Assembly: GCA_946628455.1 (NCBI GenBank)
Contig: CAMOWP010000003.1
Coordinates: 1 to 23,659, forward strand
Direction: 5' to 3'
Length of the DNA stretch: 23,659 nucleotides
Source: an uncultured Clostridia bacterium
GTDB taxonomy: Bacteria > Bacillota > Clostridia > Oscillospirales > Acutalibacteraceae
The notes beneath the pieces were generated by a model, which saw only the letters and a program-made list of their open reading frames with translations, did no database searches and had not been told where the DNA came from. Position 1 is the first letter of the stretch. Every line of letters begins with the position of its first letter. This document shows, piece after piece, positions 15,687 to 23,182 of this stretch. The position numbers and the translations under genes were made by a program.

Positions 15687-16775
15687 TCAATCTGTTATTT
15701 TTCCGTTTTCAATATGTATTGTTTTTCCGTCCTTGAGGCGCAGAATCTGTTCCTTGTCACAGCACGTAATGAAAACCTGAGAGCTTTTGATGTGGTTAAG
15801 TATATAATCCTGCCTTCCCTCATCAAGCTCGCTCATAACGTCGTCAAGCAGCGCAATCGGCTCAACGCCCGTCATCTCCTTAAGCAGCGCCGCCTCTGCA
15901 AGCTTTATTGCAAGAACGCAGCTTCTCTGCTGTCCCTGCGAGCCGTAGGTCCTCGCGCTTTTACCGTTAATCAGAATTTCAATGTCGTCTCTGTGAGGCC
16001 CTTTTGACGTTGTTTTATTAACAATATCCTGAATTTTTGTCTCCTCAAAGGCTCTGAGCAGCTTATTTTCAATTTCTTTTACATCAAACGTAAAATCACT
16101 GCAGCCCTTGTAACAAAGGTTTATTTCTTCCTTATTTCGGCTTATTCCCGAATATACCTGCTTTGCAAACGGAAGAAGGGATTCTATATATTTAAGCCTC
16201 TGAAAAATGATTTTTGCGCCGATTCTCGCCAGATTCTGATTCCAGATATAAAGCATTCCGTCAAGCTCGGGGTGCTTTACCATATCCTTAAGAAGAGAAT
16301 TTCTCTGCTCAAGCGCTCTGTTATATTCCTTAAGCAGCTTTCTGTAATTTGATTTAATCTGACACAGCGCGTTGTCGATAAAATAGCGTCTCTCTCTCGG
16401 ACCATCCTTAACCATACTTAGATGAACAGGTGAAAAAACAACTGCTTTAAGCTCATTGGACAGCTCGCTTGCGCCTTTATTTTTTATACCGTTTAAGGAT
16501 ACGCTTCTTTTATCCTTTATAACAATCTGCGCGTTTTGCTCGCGTTCGTTGCTTTCAAAATCAATTTTCAAAACACTCTGTTCAGAGTTAAATTTAATCA
16601 GCTCTCTGTCCTTTGCGCCTCTGAAGCTTTTTGCTCCGGTAAAAAGATAAATTGCCTCAATTAAATTTGTTTTGCCCTGAGCATTTTCGCCCCAGATAAT
16701 ATTTACGTCGTCAAAGGAGGCGTCGAGTATATCAAAATTTCTGAAATTTTCTAAATGAATACTGTTAATTTTCAT
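15687..16775 (-). CDS. recF: DNA replication and repair protein RecF
   Basis: With ATG 16775 the protein is 362 residues and begins MKINSIHLENFRNF, the family start; the in-frame TTG at 16784 is less likely. Walker A is GENAQGKT (about 29-36), the ABC-type signature is YGSQGQQRS, and Walker B is ALLDDVMSELD. RecF loads RecA at gaps with RecO and RecR. The first codons lie inside the S4 gene (11-nt overlap), with no separate ribosome site, so it depends on translational coupling. It sits one base before remB. Confidence 0.97.
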   Translation of the reverse strand: MKINSIHLENFRNFDILDASFDDVNIIWGENAQGKTNLIEAIYLFTGAKSFRGAKDRELIKFNSEQSVLKIDFESNEREQNAQIVIKDKRSVSLNGIKNKGASELSNELKAVVFSPVHLSMVKDGPRERRYFIDNALCQIKSNYRKLLKEYNRALEQRNSLLKDMVKHPELDGMLYIWNQNLARIGAKIIFQRLKYIESLLPFAKQVYSGISRNKEEINLCYKGCSDFTFDVKEIENKLLRAFEETKIQDIVNKTTSKGPHRDDIEILINGKSARTYGSQGQQRSCVLAIKLAEAALLKEMTGVEPIALLDDVMSELDEGRQDYILNHIKSSQVFITCCDKEQILRLKDGKTIHIENGKITD

Positions 16776-17016
16776 TACAAACAATTGTATATTCTGTTCC
16801 CAAAGCGGTTACCACGTCGCCGTTTCTGAGCTTTTTGCCTCTTGAAAGGCAGATCTCTCCGTTAACTCTGATAATTCCGTTTTGGACCATTTCTTTAGCT
16901 TCTCCGCCCGTCATTGCAATTCCCATAAACTTTAAAAATGCCTGAAGCTGAATAAATTCAGTTGTTATTTCAACATTTTCTTTTTTATGAGGGGCGCTTT
17001 TTACCTTAATTTTCAT
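16765..17016 (-). CDS. yaaA: S4-domain RNA-binding protein (YaaA/RlbA-like)
   Basis: The protein has 83 residues. After a basic N-terminal segment, the S4 fold runs from about ITTEFIQLQAFLKFMG to GDVVTALG. It includes the GGEAKEMVQNGIIRVNGE core that binds RNA. The same small gene lies between dnaN and recF in many Firmicutes. It overlaps dnaN by 11 nt upstream and recF by 11 nt downstream. Its target RNA is not evident, though ribosome assembly has been proposed for the family. Confidence 0.93.
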   Translation of the reverse strand: MKIKVKSAPHKKENVEITTEFIQLQAFLKFMGIAMTGGEAKEMVQNGIIRVNGEICLSRGKKLRNGDVVTALGTEYTIVCNEN

Positions 17017-18118
17017 TTTTAAGCCTTACCGGAAGAACAAGGAAAAGGAAGCTTTCACCCTCTATAGGCATAATTTTTACGGGGCTTACAGGGCCTGCAA
17101 GCTCAATTCTTACCTCATCAGTATCCGCCGCGTTAAGCGCTTCCATAATAAATTTTGTGTTAAAACCGATTTCTACTCTGTCTCCCTGAGTATTAGCGTG
17201 AGTGTAATCAATAACGCGTCCGAGAGATGAAACCGTTGAAACCCTTAGCTGGTCGTTATCAAAAAGGCAGCGAATCGGATTTTTCTGATTGTTTTCAATA
17301 ACAGGCAGCGTTCTGTCAATACAGGTAATTGCGTCGTTTGTATTGATTAAAACCGTTGTTGAAATTGTTTTTGGAACAGCAGTTCTGTAATCAAGAAATT
17401 CGCCGTCAAGGAGCCTTGAAATTATTGAATAATTTTCAACCTCAAAAATAATATGACGTCTGCCGATACTTATTTTTATATTTTCTTCGCTTTCTGTGTT
17501 CATAAGCTTTAAAACTTCTCTTATAGTTTTCTTCGGAACTATAAAGGTAATGCTTTCTCCGCTGTATGAAACCTTTTCTTTTCTTATAGCAAGCCTGTAG
17601 CCGTCAACGCCTACAAGCGTTATTTCATCATTATTTATATCAAATTTTAATCCTGTATAAACAGGCTTTGAGCTTTCAGTGTCTGCAACTGCAAAAACAG
17701 TCTGAACAATCATTGAATGTAAAAGCTTCTGATTAAGCTCTAAATTCTGACCGCCGTTAACAGAAGGAAGCTCCGGATAATCGTCTGCATCAATTCCCGT
17801 GATATTATACTGAACGGCGCCGCTGATAATTGAAACTGCAGTTGCTTTTGTTTCAATTGTAACATATTCATCGTTAAGCTTTCTTAAAATATCACAGAGA
17901 ATTTTTGCATTTATTATAATTGCGCCTGCTTCAATAACGTCAACGCTTAATATAGTGTTGATGCCGAATTCAAAATCATATCCCGTAAGAGAAAGAGTAT
18001 CCGAGCCGCATTCGATAAGTATACCCTCAATAGTCGGAATCGTTACCTTTGAGCTAACTGCTTTTATTACATTATTACATGCAACGTTCAGCTCTTTTGT
18101 ATTACAAGTAAATTTCAT
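17006..18118 (-). CDS. dnaN: DNA polymerase III beta sliding clamp
   Basis: The protein has 370 residues, starting MKFTCNTKELNVACNNVIKAV and ending with the clamp C-terminal motif LPVRLKNEN (usual pattern M-P-[VMI]-R). Three topologically similar domains of about 120 residues fit the ring-forming clamp. It tethers polymerases and mismatch and ligase proteins to DNA. The ATG is preceded by AAAGG about 12 nt upstream, a longer spacing than usual. The 278-nt space before it is the likely oriC, so initiator binding may affect its transcription. Confidence 0.98.
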   Translation of the reverse strand: MKFTCNTKELNVACNNVIKAVSSKVTIPTIEGILIECGSDTLSLTGYDFEFGINTILSVDVIEAGAIIINAKILCDILRKLNDEYVTIETKATAVSIISGAVQYNITGIDADDYPELPSVNGGQNLELNQKLLHSMIVQTVFAVADTESSKPVYTGLKFDINNDEITLVGVDGYRLAIRKEKVSYSGESITFIVPKKTIREVLKLMNTESEENIKISIGRRHIIFEVENYSIISRLLDGEFLDYRTAVPKTISTTVLINTNDAITCIDRTLPVIENNQKNPIRCLFDNDQLRVSTVSSLGRVIDYTHANTQGDRVEIGFNTKFIMEALNAADTDEVRIELAGPVSPVKIMPIEGESFLFLVLPVRLKNEN

Positions 18119-18213
18119 TTAATTACACTGCCTTTCATAAAAAAATTTGATGTGTTGATTAAAAATGAAAATTGCAAATTTTCACTTTTTCGAAGAAATC
18201 ATTAAAATTTATA

Positions 18214-18228
18214 TAGTTATAATAATAG
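18214..18228 (+). other. DnaA-trio-like track in the putative unwinding region
   Basis: Next to a DnaA-box-like site (TGTGTAAAT at 18233-18241) the plus strand reads TAG TTA TAA TAA TAG at 18214-18228. Moving away from the box this is 3'-GAT AAT AAT ATT GAT-5', so four of five triplets fit the 3'-(G/A)A(T/A)-5' trio pattern known from Bacillus. The surrounding 18195-18230 is strongly AT-rich. The assignment is inferred by pattern and position. Confidence 0.5.
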
Positions 18229-18232
18229 AGTA

Positions 18233-18396
18233 TGTGTAAATTTTGTAAAAGTCTGAAATATTTAGCTATTTCGGCATTTTTTTTCCACATTATTATGCTG
18301 TCAGAATCTGTAAAAAATGTGTAATTTGTGGAAAAACAACATTTTACACAGAGACCTTAAAAACTTTACAGTGGAAAATAAAAACTTTGTGGAAAA
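18233..18396. other. oriC: Putative oriC: DnaA box cluster between dnaA and dnaN
   Basis: Compared with the TTATCCACA consensus, plausible boxes lie at seven places: 18233-18241 (TGTGTAAAT), 18281-18289 (TTTTCCACA), 18318-18326 (TGTGTAATT), 18327-18335 (TGTGGAAAA), 18342-18350 (TTTTACACA), 18370-18378 (AGTGGAAAA) and 18388-18396 (TGTGGAAAA). Two are contiguous, and the last abuts the dnaA stop codon. They occur in both orientations. AT-rich sequence and the trio-like track lie on the dnaN side. Gene orientation switches near here: most genes on each side point outward. Together this supports a chromosomal origin. Origin function itself is not shown. Confidence 0.8.
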
Positions 18397-19743
18397 CTAT
18401 TCGTTTTTTATATTGTTAATTATATCAAGAACCTGAGAATTCAGAGTTGAATTTGAAGCAAGAATTTTTTCCAGTTCTTCAATATTATAGCTTACCGTTG
18501 TGTGGTCCTTATTAAATTCTTCACCAATTGCTGTGTACGGCATATCGGTAATATTTCTTATAATATAAAAAGTCATCTTTCTTGCTGTTGAAATGCTCGC
18601 AGTTCTCTTTTTTGAATATATATCCTCAACGGAAATTCCCGTTGTTCTGCTGACCTCGTCAACAACTCTTTTAATTGTAACGGGAAGAGGAGGAGTATTA
18701 TCAATAACAATTTCATCAATTGCAGATTTTGCAATAGCAATAGTCGGAGTTTTCTGGTCACCGAAGGTGCATTTTGCCTGCAAGGTTTTTGTTATTCCCT
18801 CAAGCTGACGGATGTTTGATTTAACTCTGTCAGCAATGTATTCAACCACTGAGTCGTCAATTGTAAAATTAAGAAGCTGGGCTTTTCTTTTAATAATTGC
18901 ACAGCGCGTTTCAAATTCCGGAGACTGAATGTCGGCAAGCAGACCCGAAACAAACCTTGAGCGGAGTCTGTCGGTAAGAGAATGAATTTCCTTCGGCGGT
19001 CTGTCAGAAGTGAGAACAACCTGCTTTCCGCTTTCAACAAGCGAATTAAAGGTGTGGAAAAATTCCTCCTCAGTCTGCGTTTTTCCTGCAATGAACTGAA
19101 TATCGTCAACAAGAAAAACGTCGATATTATTCCTGTATCTGTCATGAAATTCATTTACCGTCTTGCTTTCAAGCGCTTCAATAAATTCATTTAAAAATTT
19201 TTCAGCGCTAACATATTTTATAACAAGGTCAGGATATTTTTCGCTTACCTCATGGCTGATAGCATTTAAAAGGTGAGTTTTTCCGAGACCTGACGCACCG
19301 TAAATAAACAGCGGGTTATAATCGGTTATATTTTCTGAGTTATTAAGAATTCCTCCGGGATTACCTGCAACAGCCTTTGCTGCAGTATATGCAAATTTGT
19401 TTGAAGGACCGGATATAAAATTTTCAAAAGTAAATGTTGAATTTCTGAAATCTTCCAAATCAAATGATGTAAGAACGTTCTGAGGCGCAGATATTTCGTC
19501 AACAGAAAGGTATTCAATTTCACAGTCAAAGCCAATTACTGCTTTAAACGCTTCATGCAAAAGCGAATCGTATTCGTGATGAACTGTTTTTTTCTTAAAA
19601 TTGCTCTGAAAAACAATCTGTGCAGTGCCGTTGTTAAAATCAAGCATTTTTATATCTTCAAACCAGACTTTATAAACGGTTTCGTTGATTTTACTTTTAA
19701 TATATTCAAGAATACCGTTCCAGAGCTCGTCCATTGAATTCAA
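18397..19743 (-). CDS. dnaA: Chromosomal replication initiator protein DnaA
   Basis: I favour the TTG at 19743 (MNSMDELWNG, 448 residues). AAGGAGG lies 8 nt upstream of it, but only 2 nt from the ATG at 19749 and about 17 nt from the ATG at 19734. Domain I covers about 1-85 and a short linker follows. The AAA+ domain has Walker A GASGLGKTH and Walker B FLVDDIQF. Domain IV ends with the DNA-binding signature DHTTVSYNIEELE. DnaA-ATP binds DnaA boxes and melts oriC. The gene is headed by a perfect promoter at 19800-19828, and a DnaA box upstream at 19858 may mediate autoregulation. It is the first gene of the run to recF and beyond. Confidence 0.98.
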   Translation of the reverse strand: MNSMDELWNGILEYIKSKINETVYKVWFEDIKMLDFNNGTAQIVFQSNFKKKTVHHEYDSLLHEAFKAVIGFDCEIEYLSVDEISAPQNVLTSFDLEDFRNSTFTFENFISGPSNKFAYTAAKAVAGNPGGILNNSENITDYNPLFIYGASGLGKTHLLNAISHEVSEKYPDLVIKYVSAEKFLNEFIEALESKTVNEFHDRYRNNIDVFLVDDIQFIAGKTQTEEEFFHTFNSLVESGKQVVLTSDRPPKEIHSLTDRLRSRFVSGLLADIQSPEFETRCAIIKRKAQLLNFTIDDSVVEYIADRVKSNIRQLEGITKTLQAKCTFGDQKTPTIAIAKSAIDEIVIDNTPPLPVTIKRVVDEVSRTTGISVEDIYSKKRTASISTARKMTFYIIRNITDMPYTAIGEEFNKDHTTVSYNIEELEKILASNSTLNSQVLDIINNIKNE

Positions 19744-19799
19744 AAACATTACCTCCTTTATAATATATAATACTTATAGATATAGTTATACAGTTAATT

Positions 19800-19828
19800 A
19801 TTATAATATATAATTTATAATATGTCAA
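19800..19828 (-). promoter_or_regulatory. Sigma-A promoter of dnaA
   Basis: On the minus strand TTGACA (plus 19823-19828) and TATAAT (plus 19800-19805) are separated by 17 nt, a perfect consensus pair. The expected start is near 19793, giving a leader of about 50 nt. The flanks are highly AT-rich, so extra -10-like sequences occur nearby. Confidence 0.8.
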
Positions 19829-19857
19829 TATTATTTTTAACATTATATTTTTATCTT

Positions 19858-19866
19858 TGTGGAAAA
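19858..19866. promoter_or_regulatory. Single DnaA box upstream of dnaA
   Basis: TGTGGAAAA lies 30 bp upstream of the dnaA -35 box and 8 bp upstream of the -35 of the divergent gene. It is identical to two boxes in the oriC cluster. It could bring DnaA control to both divergent promoters. Confidence 0.6.
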
Positions 19867-19873
19867 CTCATAC

Positions 19874-19902
19874 TTGTAATTTATAATTCAATAATATATA
19901 AT
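19874..19902 (+). promoter_or_regulatory. Promoter of the LCP-like gene and folate operon
   Basis: TTGTAA (19874-19879) and a perfect TATAAT (19897-19902) are 17 nt apart. The predicted start near 19909 leaves a leader of about 27 nt before ATG 19936. No other promoter is obvious before folE. Confidence 0.65.
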
Positions 19903-19935
19903 CAACTTAACAATAAAAATAAGGGCGGTGAAAAA

Positions 19936-20859
19936 ATGAAAATCTTTAAAAACAGAGGGGATATTTATATTCCAAAATCAAAAAGAGCCTCAAATCAGGC
20001 AAAAATTTTATATTCTCTTCTTGTTATTATTGTTGTTTTCACCGTTGTTTTTGTTGGGTATCTTCACAAAAATTATTCAACAGCCTCTGAATTTTTTGCC
20101 CGCGGAGAGGTTACCGTGACAGAGGAATATAAGGACACAATCAGCGAGCTGCCGTCGGTAAGCGGAAAAACAAATTTTCTGATATTGGAAACGGATGACG
20201 ATAAAAAGGATATTCATTATATCTATCTTCTCCAGGCGGACAGAGATAACAAAGCATATAAAACCGCGTCGCTTTCTCCCGAAATGGTAATAAACAACGA
20301 AAAGCTGCAGGATATTTATACAGCAGGCGGCGGAATGGCGCTTAAATCAAGGCTGACGGAATACTTTGGCTTTGACATTGATTTTTATGCGGATTTTGAC
20401 GCAAGCTCTTTTGTTGAATTTGTAAACAAGCTTGGCACGTACGTATATATTTCAAACGAGGATATTAATTTTACAAATAATATTGAGGATGATAAATATA
20501 CTCTGCGAATTAACGAGGGCGAGCAGACAATCAGCGGAAGCGAAACCTCAAACCTTCTTCGTTATTTCAGCGAGGAGGAGAAAAAATACAGCGCTGAAAA
20601 CGAGGTTATTCTTAAAGCCTTACCCGAGCTGATTAACGAAAAAAACTTTGAAAGCGCGGACTCGCTTTTCAAGCTGTTTATGAAATCCTGTAAAACGGAT
20701 ATAACAGTCCGTGAATTCGAAAACGGAAAAGACGGCGTTATGGTTTTCTGCGTTTTAAGCAACGACATAACTCTTTATTCGGCACAGACGGAATTTGACG
20801 AGGCAAACGCTTTAACGAGCTCATCAATTAAAAACATCAAGGGATATTTCAGTAAATAA
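19936..20859 (+). CDS. Degenerate LCP-domain membrane protein of unknown function
   Basis: Start 19936 is chosen because GGCGGTG lies just upstream and the membrane helix then sits near the N-terminus; the in-frame ATG at 19822 would begin before the promoter. The product has 307 residues: a basic cytoplasmic start, one membrane helix (about 22-42), then an outside domain. That domain follows the LCP pattern: FLILETDDD, LQADRDNKAYKTASL, and FGFDIDFYADFDASSFVEFVNKLG. The family arginines are mostly gone. SIPRD is replaced by SLSPE, and R-x-R-x-D-x-R-x2-RQ by LLRYFSEEEKKYSAENE, leaving only R209. Enzyme activity is therefore unlikely as in normal LCP; a regulatory or binding role is possible. 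It is divergent from dnaA and 12 nt ahead of folE. Confidence 0.75.
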   Translation: MKIFKNRGDIYIPKSKRASNQAKILYSLLVIIVVFTVVFVGYLHKNYSTASEFFARGEVTVTEEYKDTISELPSVSGKTNFLILETDDDKKDIHYIYLLQADRDNKAYKTASLSPEMVINNEKLQDIYTAGGGMALKSRLTEYFGFDIDFYADFDASSFVEFVNKLGTYVYISNEDINFTNNIEDDKYTLRINEGEQTISGSETSNLLRYFSEEEKKYSAENEVILKALPELINEKNFESADSLFKLFMKSCKTDITVREFENGKDGVMVFCVLSNDITLYSAQTEFDEANALTSSSIKNIKGYFSK

Positions 20860-20871
20860 GAGGACGGCTTT

Positions 20872-21441
20872 ATGATTAGTGATGAAAACAAAAAAATTAT
20901 AATGAACGCTGTAAGGGATATTCTCATTGCGGTTGGAGAGAACCCTGACAGAGAGGGTCTTGTTGAAACGCCGAAAAGGGTTGCAAATATGTATGAGGAG
21001 CTTTTTTCGGGGCTTGACGAGGACCCGAAGCAGCATCTGAAGCTTTTTAACGAAAAATCAAACGACGAGGTTGTAATAGTGAGGGATATTCCCTTTTCTT
21101 CAATGTGCGAGCACCATCTTCTTCCGTTTGTAGGTAAAGCTCACATTGCGTATATACCGAGCGATAATAAAATTATCGGGCTTTCAAAGCTTGCAAGAAT
21201 TGTTGATAATTTTGCAAAAAAGCCGCAGGTGCAGGAGCGCCTGACTCACGACATTGCCGATTTTTTAAATGAAAATCTTTCACCTCATGGCGTTGCAGTT
21301 ATTATTGAGGCAGAGCATATGTGTATGTCAATAAGAGGCGCGAAGGCAAGCGGCTCAAAAACCCAAACCTCGGCGCTCAGAGGAAAAATGAGAACCGACG
21401 CAAGAACAAGGGCAGAGGTTCTGTCTTTGCTGACTAAGTGA
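20872..21441 (+). CDS. folE: GTP cyclohydrolase I
   Basis: The protein has 189 residues. AAGAGGA ends 7 nt before the ATG. The type I enzyme motifs are PFSSMCEHHLLPF (zinc ligands Cys79 and His82), GLSKLARIVDNFAKKPQVQE, and EAEHMCMSIRG (Cys151, third zinc ligand). It converts GTP to 7,8-dihydroneopterin triphosphate, the first step of folate synthesis. It is followed by folP, folB and folK with overlapping ends, so the operon is tightly coupled. Its stop overlaps the folP GTG as GTGA. Confidence 0.97.
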   Translation: MISDENKKIIMNAVRDILIAVGENPDREGLVETPKRVANMYEELFSGLDEDPKQHLKLFNEKSNDEVVIVRDIPFSSMCEHHLLPFVGKAHIAYIPSDNKIIGLSKLARIVDNFAKKPQVQERLTHDIADFLNENLSPHGVAVIIEAEHMCMSIRGAKASGSKTQTSALRGKMRTDARTRAEVLSLLTK

Positions 21442-22232
21442 TTATGATTTGGAGTTGCAGGGATAAAAAAATTGAATACGGCGGGCGCACCTTGATTATG
21501 GGAATAGTAAACATTACCCCCGATTCCTTTTCTGACGGCGGACAGTTTTTTAATAGCGACAGCGCTGTAAAGCACGCGTTGCAGCTGATTGCCGACGGTG
21601 CGGATATAATAGATTTAGGCGCGCAGTCAACCCGCCCGGGATATGATGAAATCTCTCCCGAGGAGGAGTGGAAAAGGCTTGAGAGCGTTTTAACCTCACT
21701 CAGAAAAGAGACTGAAAAGCCGATTTCGGTTGACACATATTATCCCTCGGTTGCCGAAAAGGCAATTGAGGCGGGCGCGGATATAATTAACGATGTCGGC
21801 GGAAGGTGCAGTAAGGAAACGGCGCGTCTGATTAACAGCAGCGGCGCAGGCTGGATAGTTATGCACAACGGAGCAGGCGGCGTTAAAGAGGTAAAGGAAT
21901 TCTTTAACAAAAATATTACTATTTGTAATAAAAATCAGCTTTGCTTTGATATGGGAATCGGCTTCGGAAAAACGTATGAAGAAAATCTTGAGCTGCTTGC
22001 AAACGTTAAAAAATATAAAATTGACGGCGTGCCTCTGCTGCTCGGAACAAGCAGAAAAAGAGTTATAGGCGCGGCGAGCGGAGAGAAAAAGCCCGAAAAA
22101 AGAACGCTCGGAAACATTGCGGCGGACACGGCGGCAATTCTCGGCGGTGTTGATATAATCCGCCTTCACGACGTAAAAAACGAAATAAAGGGAATCAGAA
22201 CGGCAGACGAGATTAAAAAATGGACAAGATAA
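21438..22232 (+). CDS. folP: Dihydropteroate synthase
   Basis: The protein has 264 residues from the GTG at 21438; the ATG at 21444 is also possible and would shorten it by two. Motifs are MGIVNITPDSFSDGG, DLGAQSTRPG (usual form D[IL]GGESTRPG), SVDTY, INDVGG, VMHN, DMGIGFGK and LLGTSRKRVIG, with RLHDV near the end. These bind the pterin pyrophosphate and p-aminobenzoate, joining them into 7,8-dihydropteroate. The Gly-Glu to Ala-Gln change before STRPG is mildly unusual. No separate ribosome site is visible, so it depends on coupling with folE. Confidence 0.96.
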   Translation: MIMIWSCRDKKIEYGGRTLIMGIVNITPDSFSDGGQFFNSDSAVKHALQLIADGADIIDLGAQSTRPGYDEISPEEEWKRLESVLTSLRKETEKPISVDTYYPSVAEKAIEAGADIINDVGGRCSKETARLINSSGAGWIVMHNGAGGVKEVKEFFNKNITICNKNQLCFDMGIGFGKTYEENLELLANVKKYKIDGVPLLLGTSRKRVIGAASGEKKPEKRTLGNIAADTAAILGGVDIIRLHDVKNEIKGIRTADEIKKWTR

Positions 22233-22582
22233 CTATTAAAAATTTAAAGCTGTTTGCATATCACGGAGTAAACCCCGAGGAAAAAGAAAACGGGCAGAAT
22301 TTTTTTATTGACCTTGACTATTATCTTGACCTTGAAACGCCGTGTGAAAGCGATAACGTTGAAGACACGGTGAGCTATGCAAAGGCAGTTAAAATTATAC
22401 GCAAAGTATTTACAGAAAAATCCTATGACCTTATAGAAAAGGCGGCGCAGGTTGTTTGCGACGTGCTTTTTGAGGAGTTCTCTCAGATTAAAAAAATTGA
22501 AATAACGCTCAAAAAGCCGGAGGCGCCCGTAAGCGCGGAATTTGATTATATGGCGGTCAACCTGACAAGAGAAAGAAAATGA
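22220..22582 (+). CDS. folB: Dihydroneopterin aldolase
   Basis: The protein has 120 residues, beginning MDKITIKNLKLFAYHGVNPEEKENGQ, where the Glu-rich loop carries the catalytic acid. A lysine in LKKPEAPV is the second active-site residue. The family cleaves 7,8-dihydroneopterin to 6-hydroxymethyl-7,8-dihydropterin. It overlaps folP by 13 nt and folK by ATGA, so the three reading frames are coupled. Confidence 0.95.
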   Translation: MDKITIKNLKLFAYHGVNPEEKENGQNFFIDLDYYLDLETPCESDNVEDTVSYAKAVKIIRKVFTEKSYDLIEKAAQVVCDVLFEEFSQIKKIEITLKKPEAPVSAEFDYMAVNLTRERK

Positions 22583-23049
22583 AATATATTATAGGCATCG
22601 GAACTAATATCGGAAACAGAAAAAAGAATATTGAGGACGCAATCAGCGCGCTCGGGTTAGTTCCCGAAACAGAGATGCTTCGCTGTTCGTCGGTTTACGA
22701 AACGGAGCCTGTGGGCTACGCGGAGCAGGAAAGCTTTTATAACGCCTGCGCGGAGCTTGAAAGCACGCTTGAGCCCAATGAAATGCTCGGTGTCTGCCTC
22801 GGCATTGAAGCGGGCTTCGGAAGAATAAGGGAATTTAAAAACGGGCCGAGAGTTCTGGATTTAGACTTGATTCTGGCAGAAAACAAAAAAACCGAAACAA
22901 AAAATTTAACCGTTCCTCATCCGCGGTTTAAGGAGCGCAGATTCGTTCTTATTCCGCTGCTTGAGCTTTTCCCTGAGGGAGAAGCATACGGAATCGAATT
23001 TAAATCGCATATGCTCGGAATTAAAGGACAAGCAGTAAAGAATGTATAA
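22579..23049 (+). CDS. folK: 2-amino-4-hydroxy-6-hydroxymethyldihydropteridine pyrophosphokinase
   Basis: The protein has 156 residues. It contains GIGTNIGNRKKNI, SSVYETEPVGY, FKNGPRVLDLDLIL with the two Mg-binding aspartates, and VPHPRFKERRFVLIPLLEL. It transfers pyrophosphate from ATP to the pterin, giving the substrate of FolP. With folE, folP and folB it forms the pterin branch to dihydropteroate. No folC, folA or p-aminobenzoate gene is present in the window. The transcript probably ends at the terminator at 23149-23182. Confidence 0.96.
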   Translation: MKYIIGIGTNIGNRKKNIEDAISALGLVPETEMLRCSSVYETEPVGYAEQESFYNACAELESTLEPNEMLGVCLGIEAGFGRIREFKNGPRVLDLDLILAENKKTETKNLTVPHPRFKERRFVLIPLLELFPEGEAYGIEFKSHMLGIKGQAVKNV

Positions 23050-23146
23050 TTAAGAATTAAGAATTAAAAATTAATGGCTGTACAAACTAATATAATAGCC
23101 GTGCGCAGCACCGTTAATTCATAATTCTTAACTCATAATTCTTGAT
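23048..23146. repeat. AT-rich imperfect inverted repeat after folK
   Basis: The left part has direct repeats of TTAAGAA/AATTAA (23049-23074). The right part (23112-23146) is roughly its reverse complement (TAATTC-ATAATTCTTAA-CTCATAATTCTTG). The centre holds GGCT-N17-AGCC and GTGC-GCA-GCAC. About 100 bp with no coding capacity. It resembles short palindromic intergenic elements; mobility is not shown. Confidence 0.5.
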
Positions 23147-23148
23147 TG

Positions 23149-23182
23149 AAAAACAGGCAAGGATTTCCTTGCCTGTTTTTTT
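23149..23182. terminator. Bidirectional terminator between folK and the small minus-strand gene
   Basis: AAACAGGCAAGGA (23151-23163) pairs with TCCTTGCCTGTTT (23166-23178) around a TT loop. Further A/T pairs and a T-run lie on the plus strand, and an A-run on the other side. It can end the folate operon and the convergent small gene. Confidence 0.9.

Noticed and set aside
18119..18240. Possible dnaN promoter overlapping the DnaA box region
   Set aside because: TTTACA and TATTAT-like boxes occur but only with 19-nt spacing; many AT-rich alternatives exist.
21735..22130. Minus-strand frames over folP
   Set aside because: Antisense to a complete FolP with all motifs; no independent evidence.
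23050..23120. CRISPR-like or tandem array in the TTAAGAA repeats
   Set aside because: Units are too short, irregular, without spacers of even length, and no cas gene is near.
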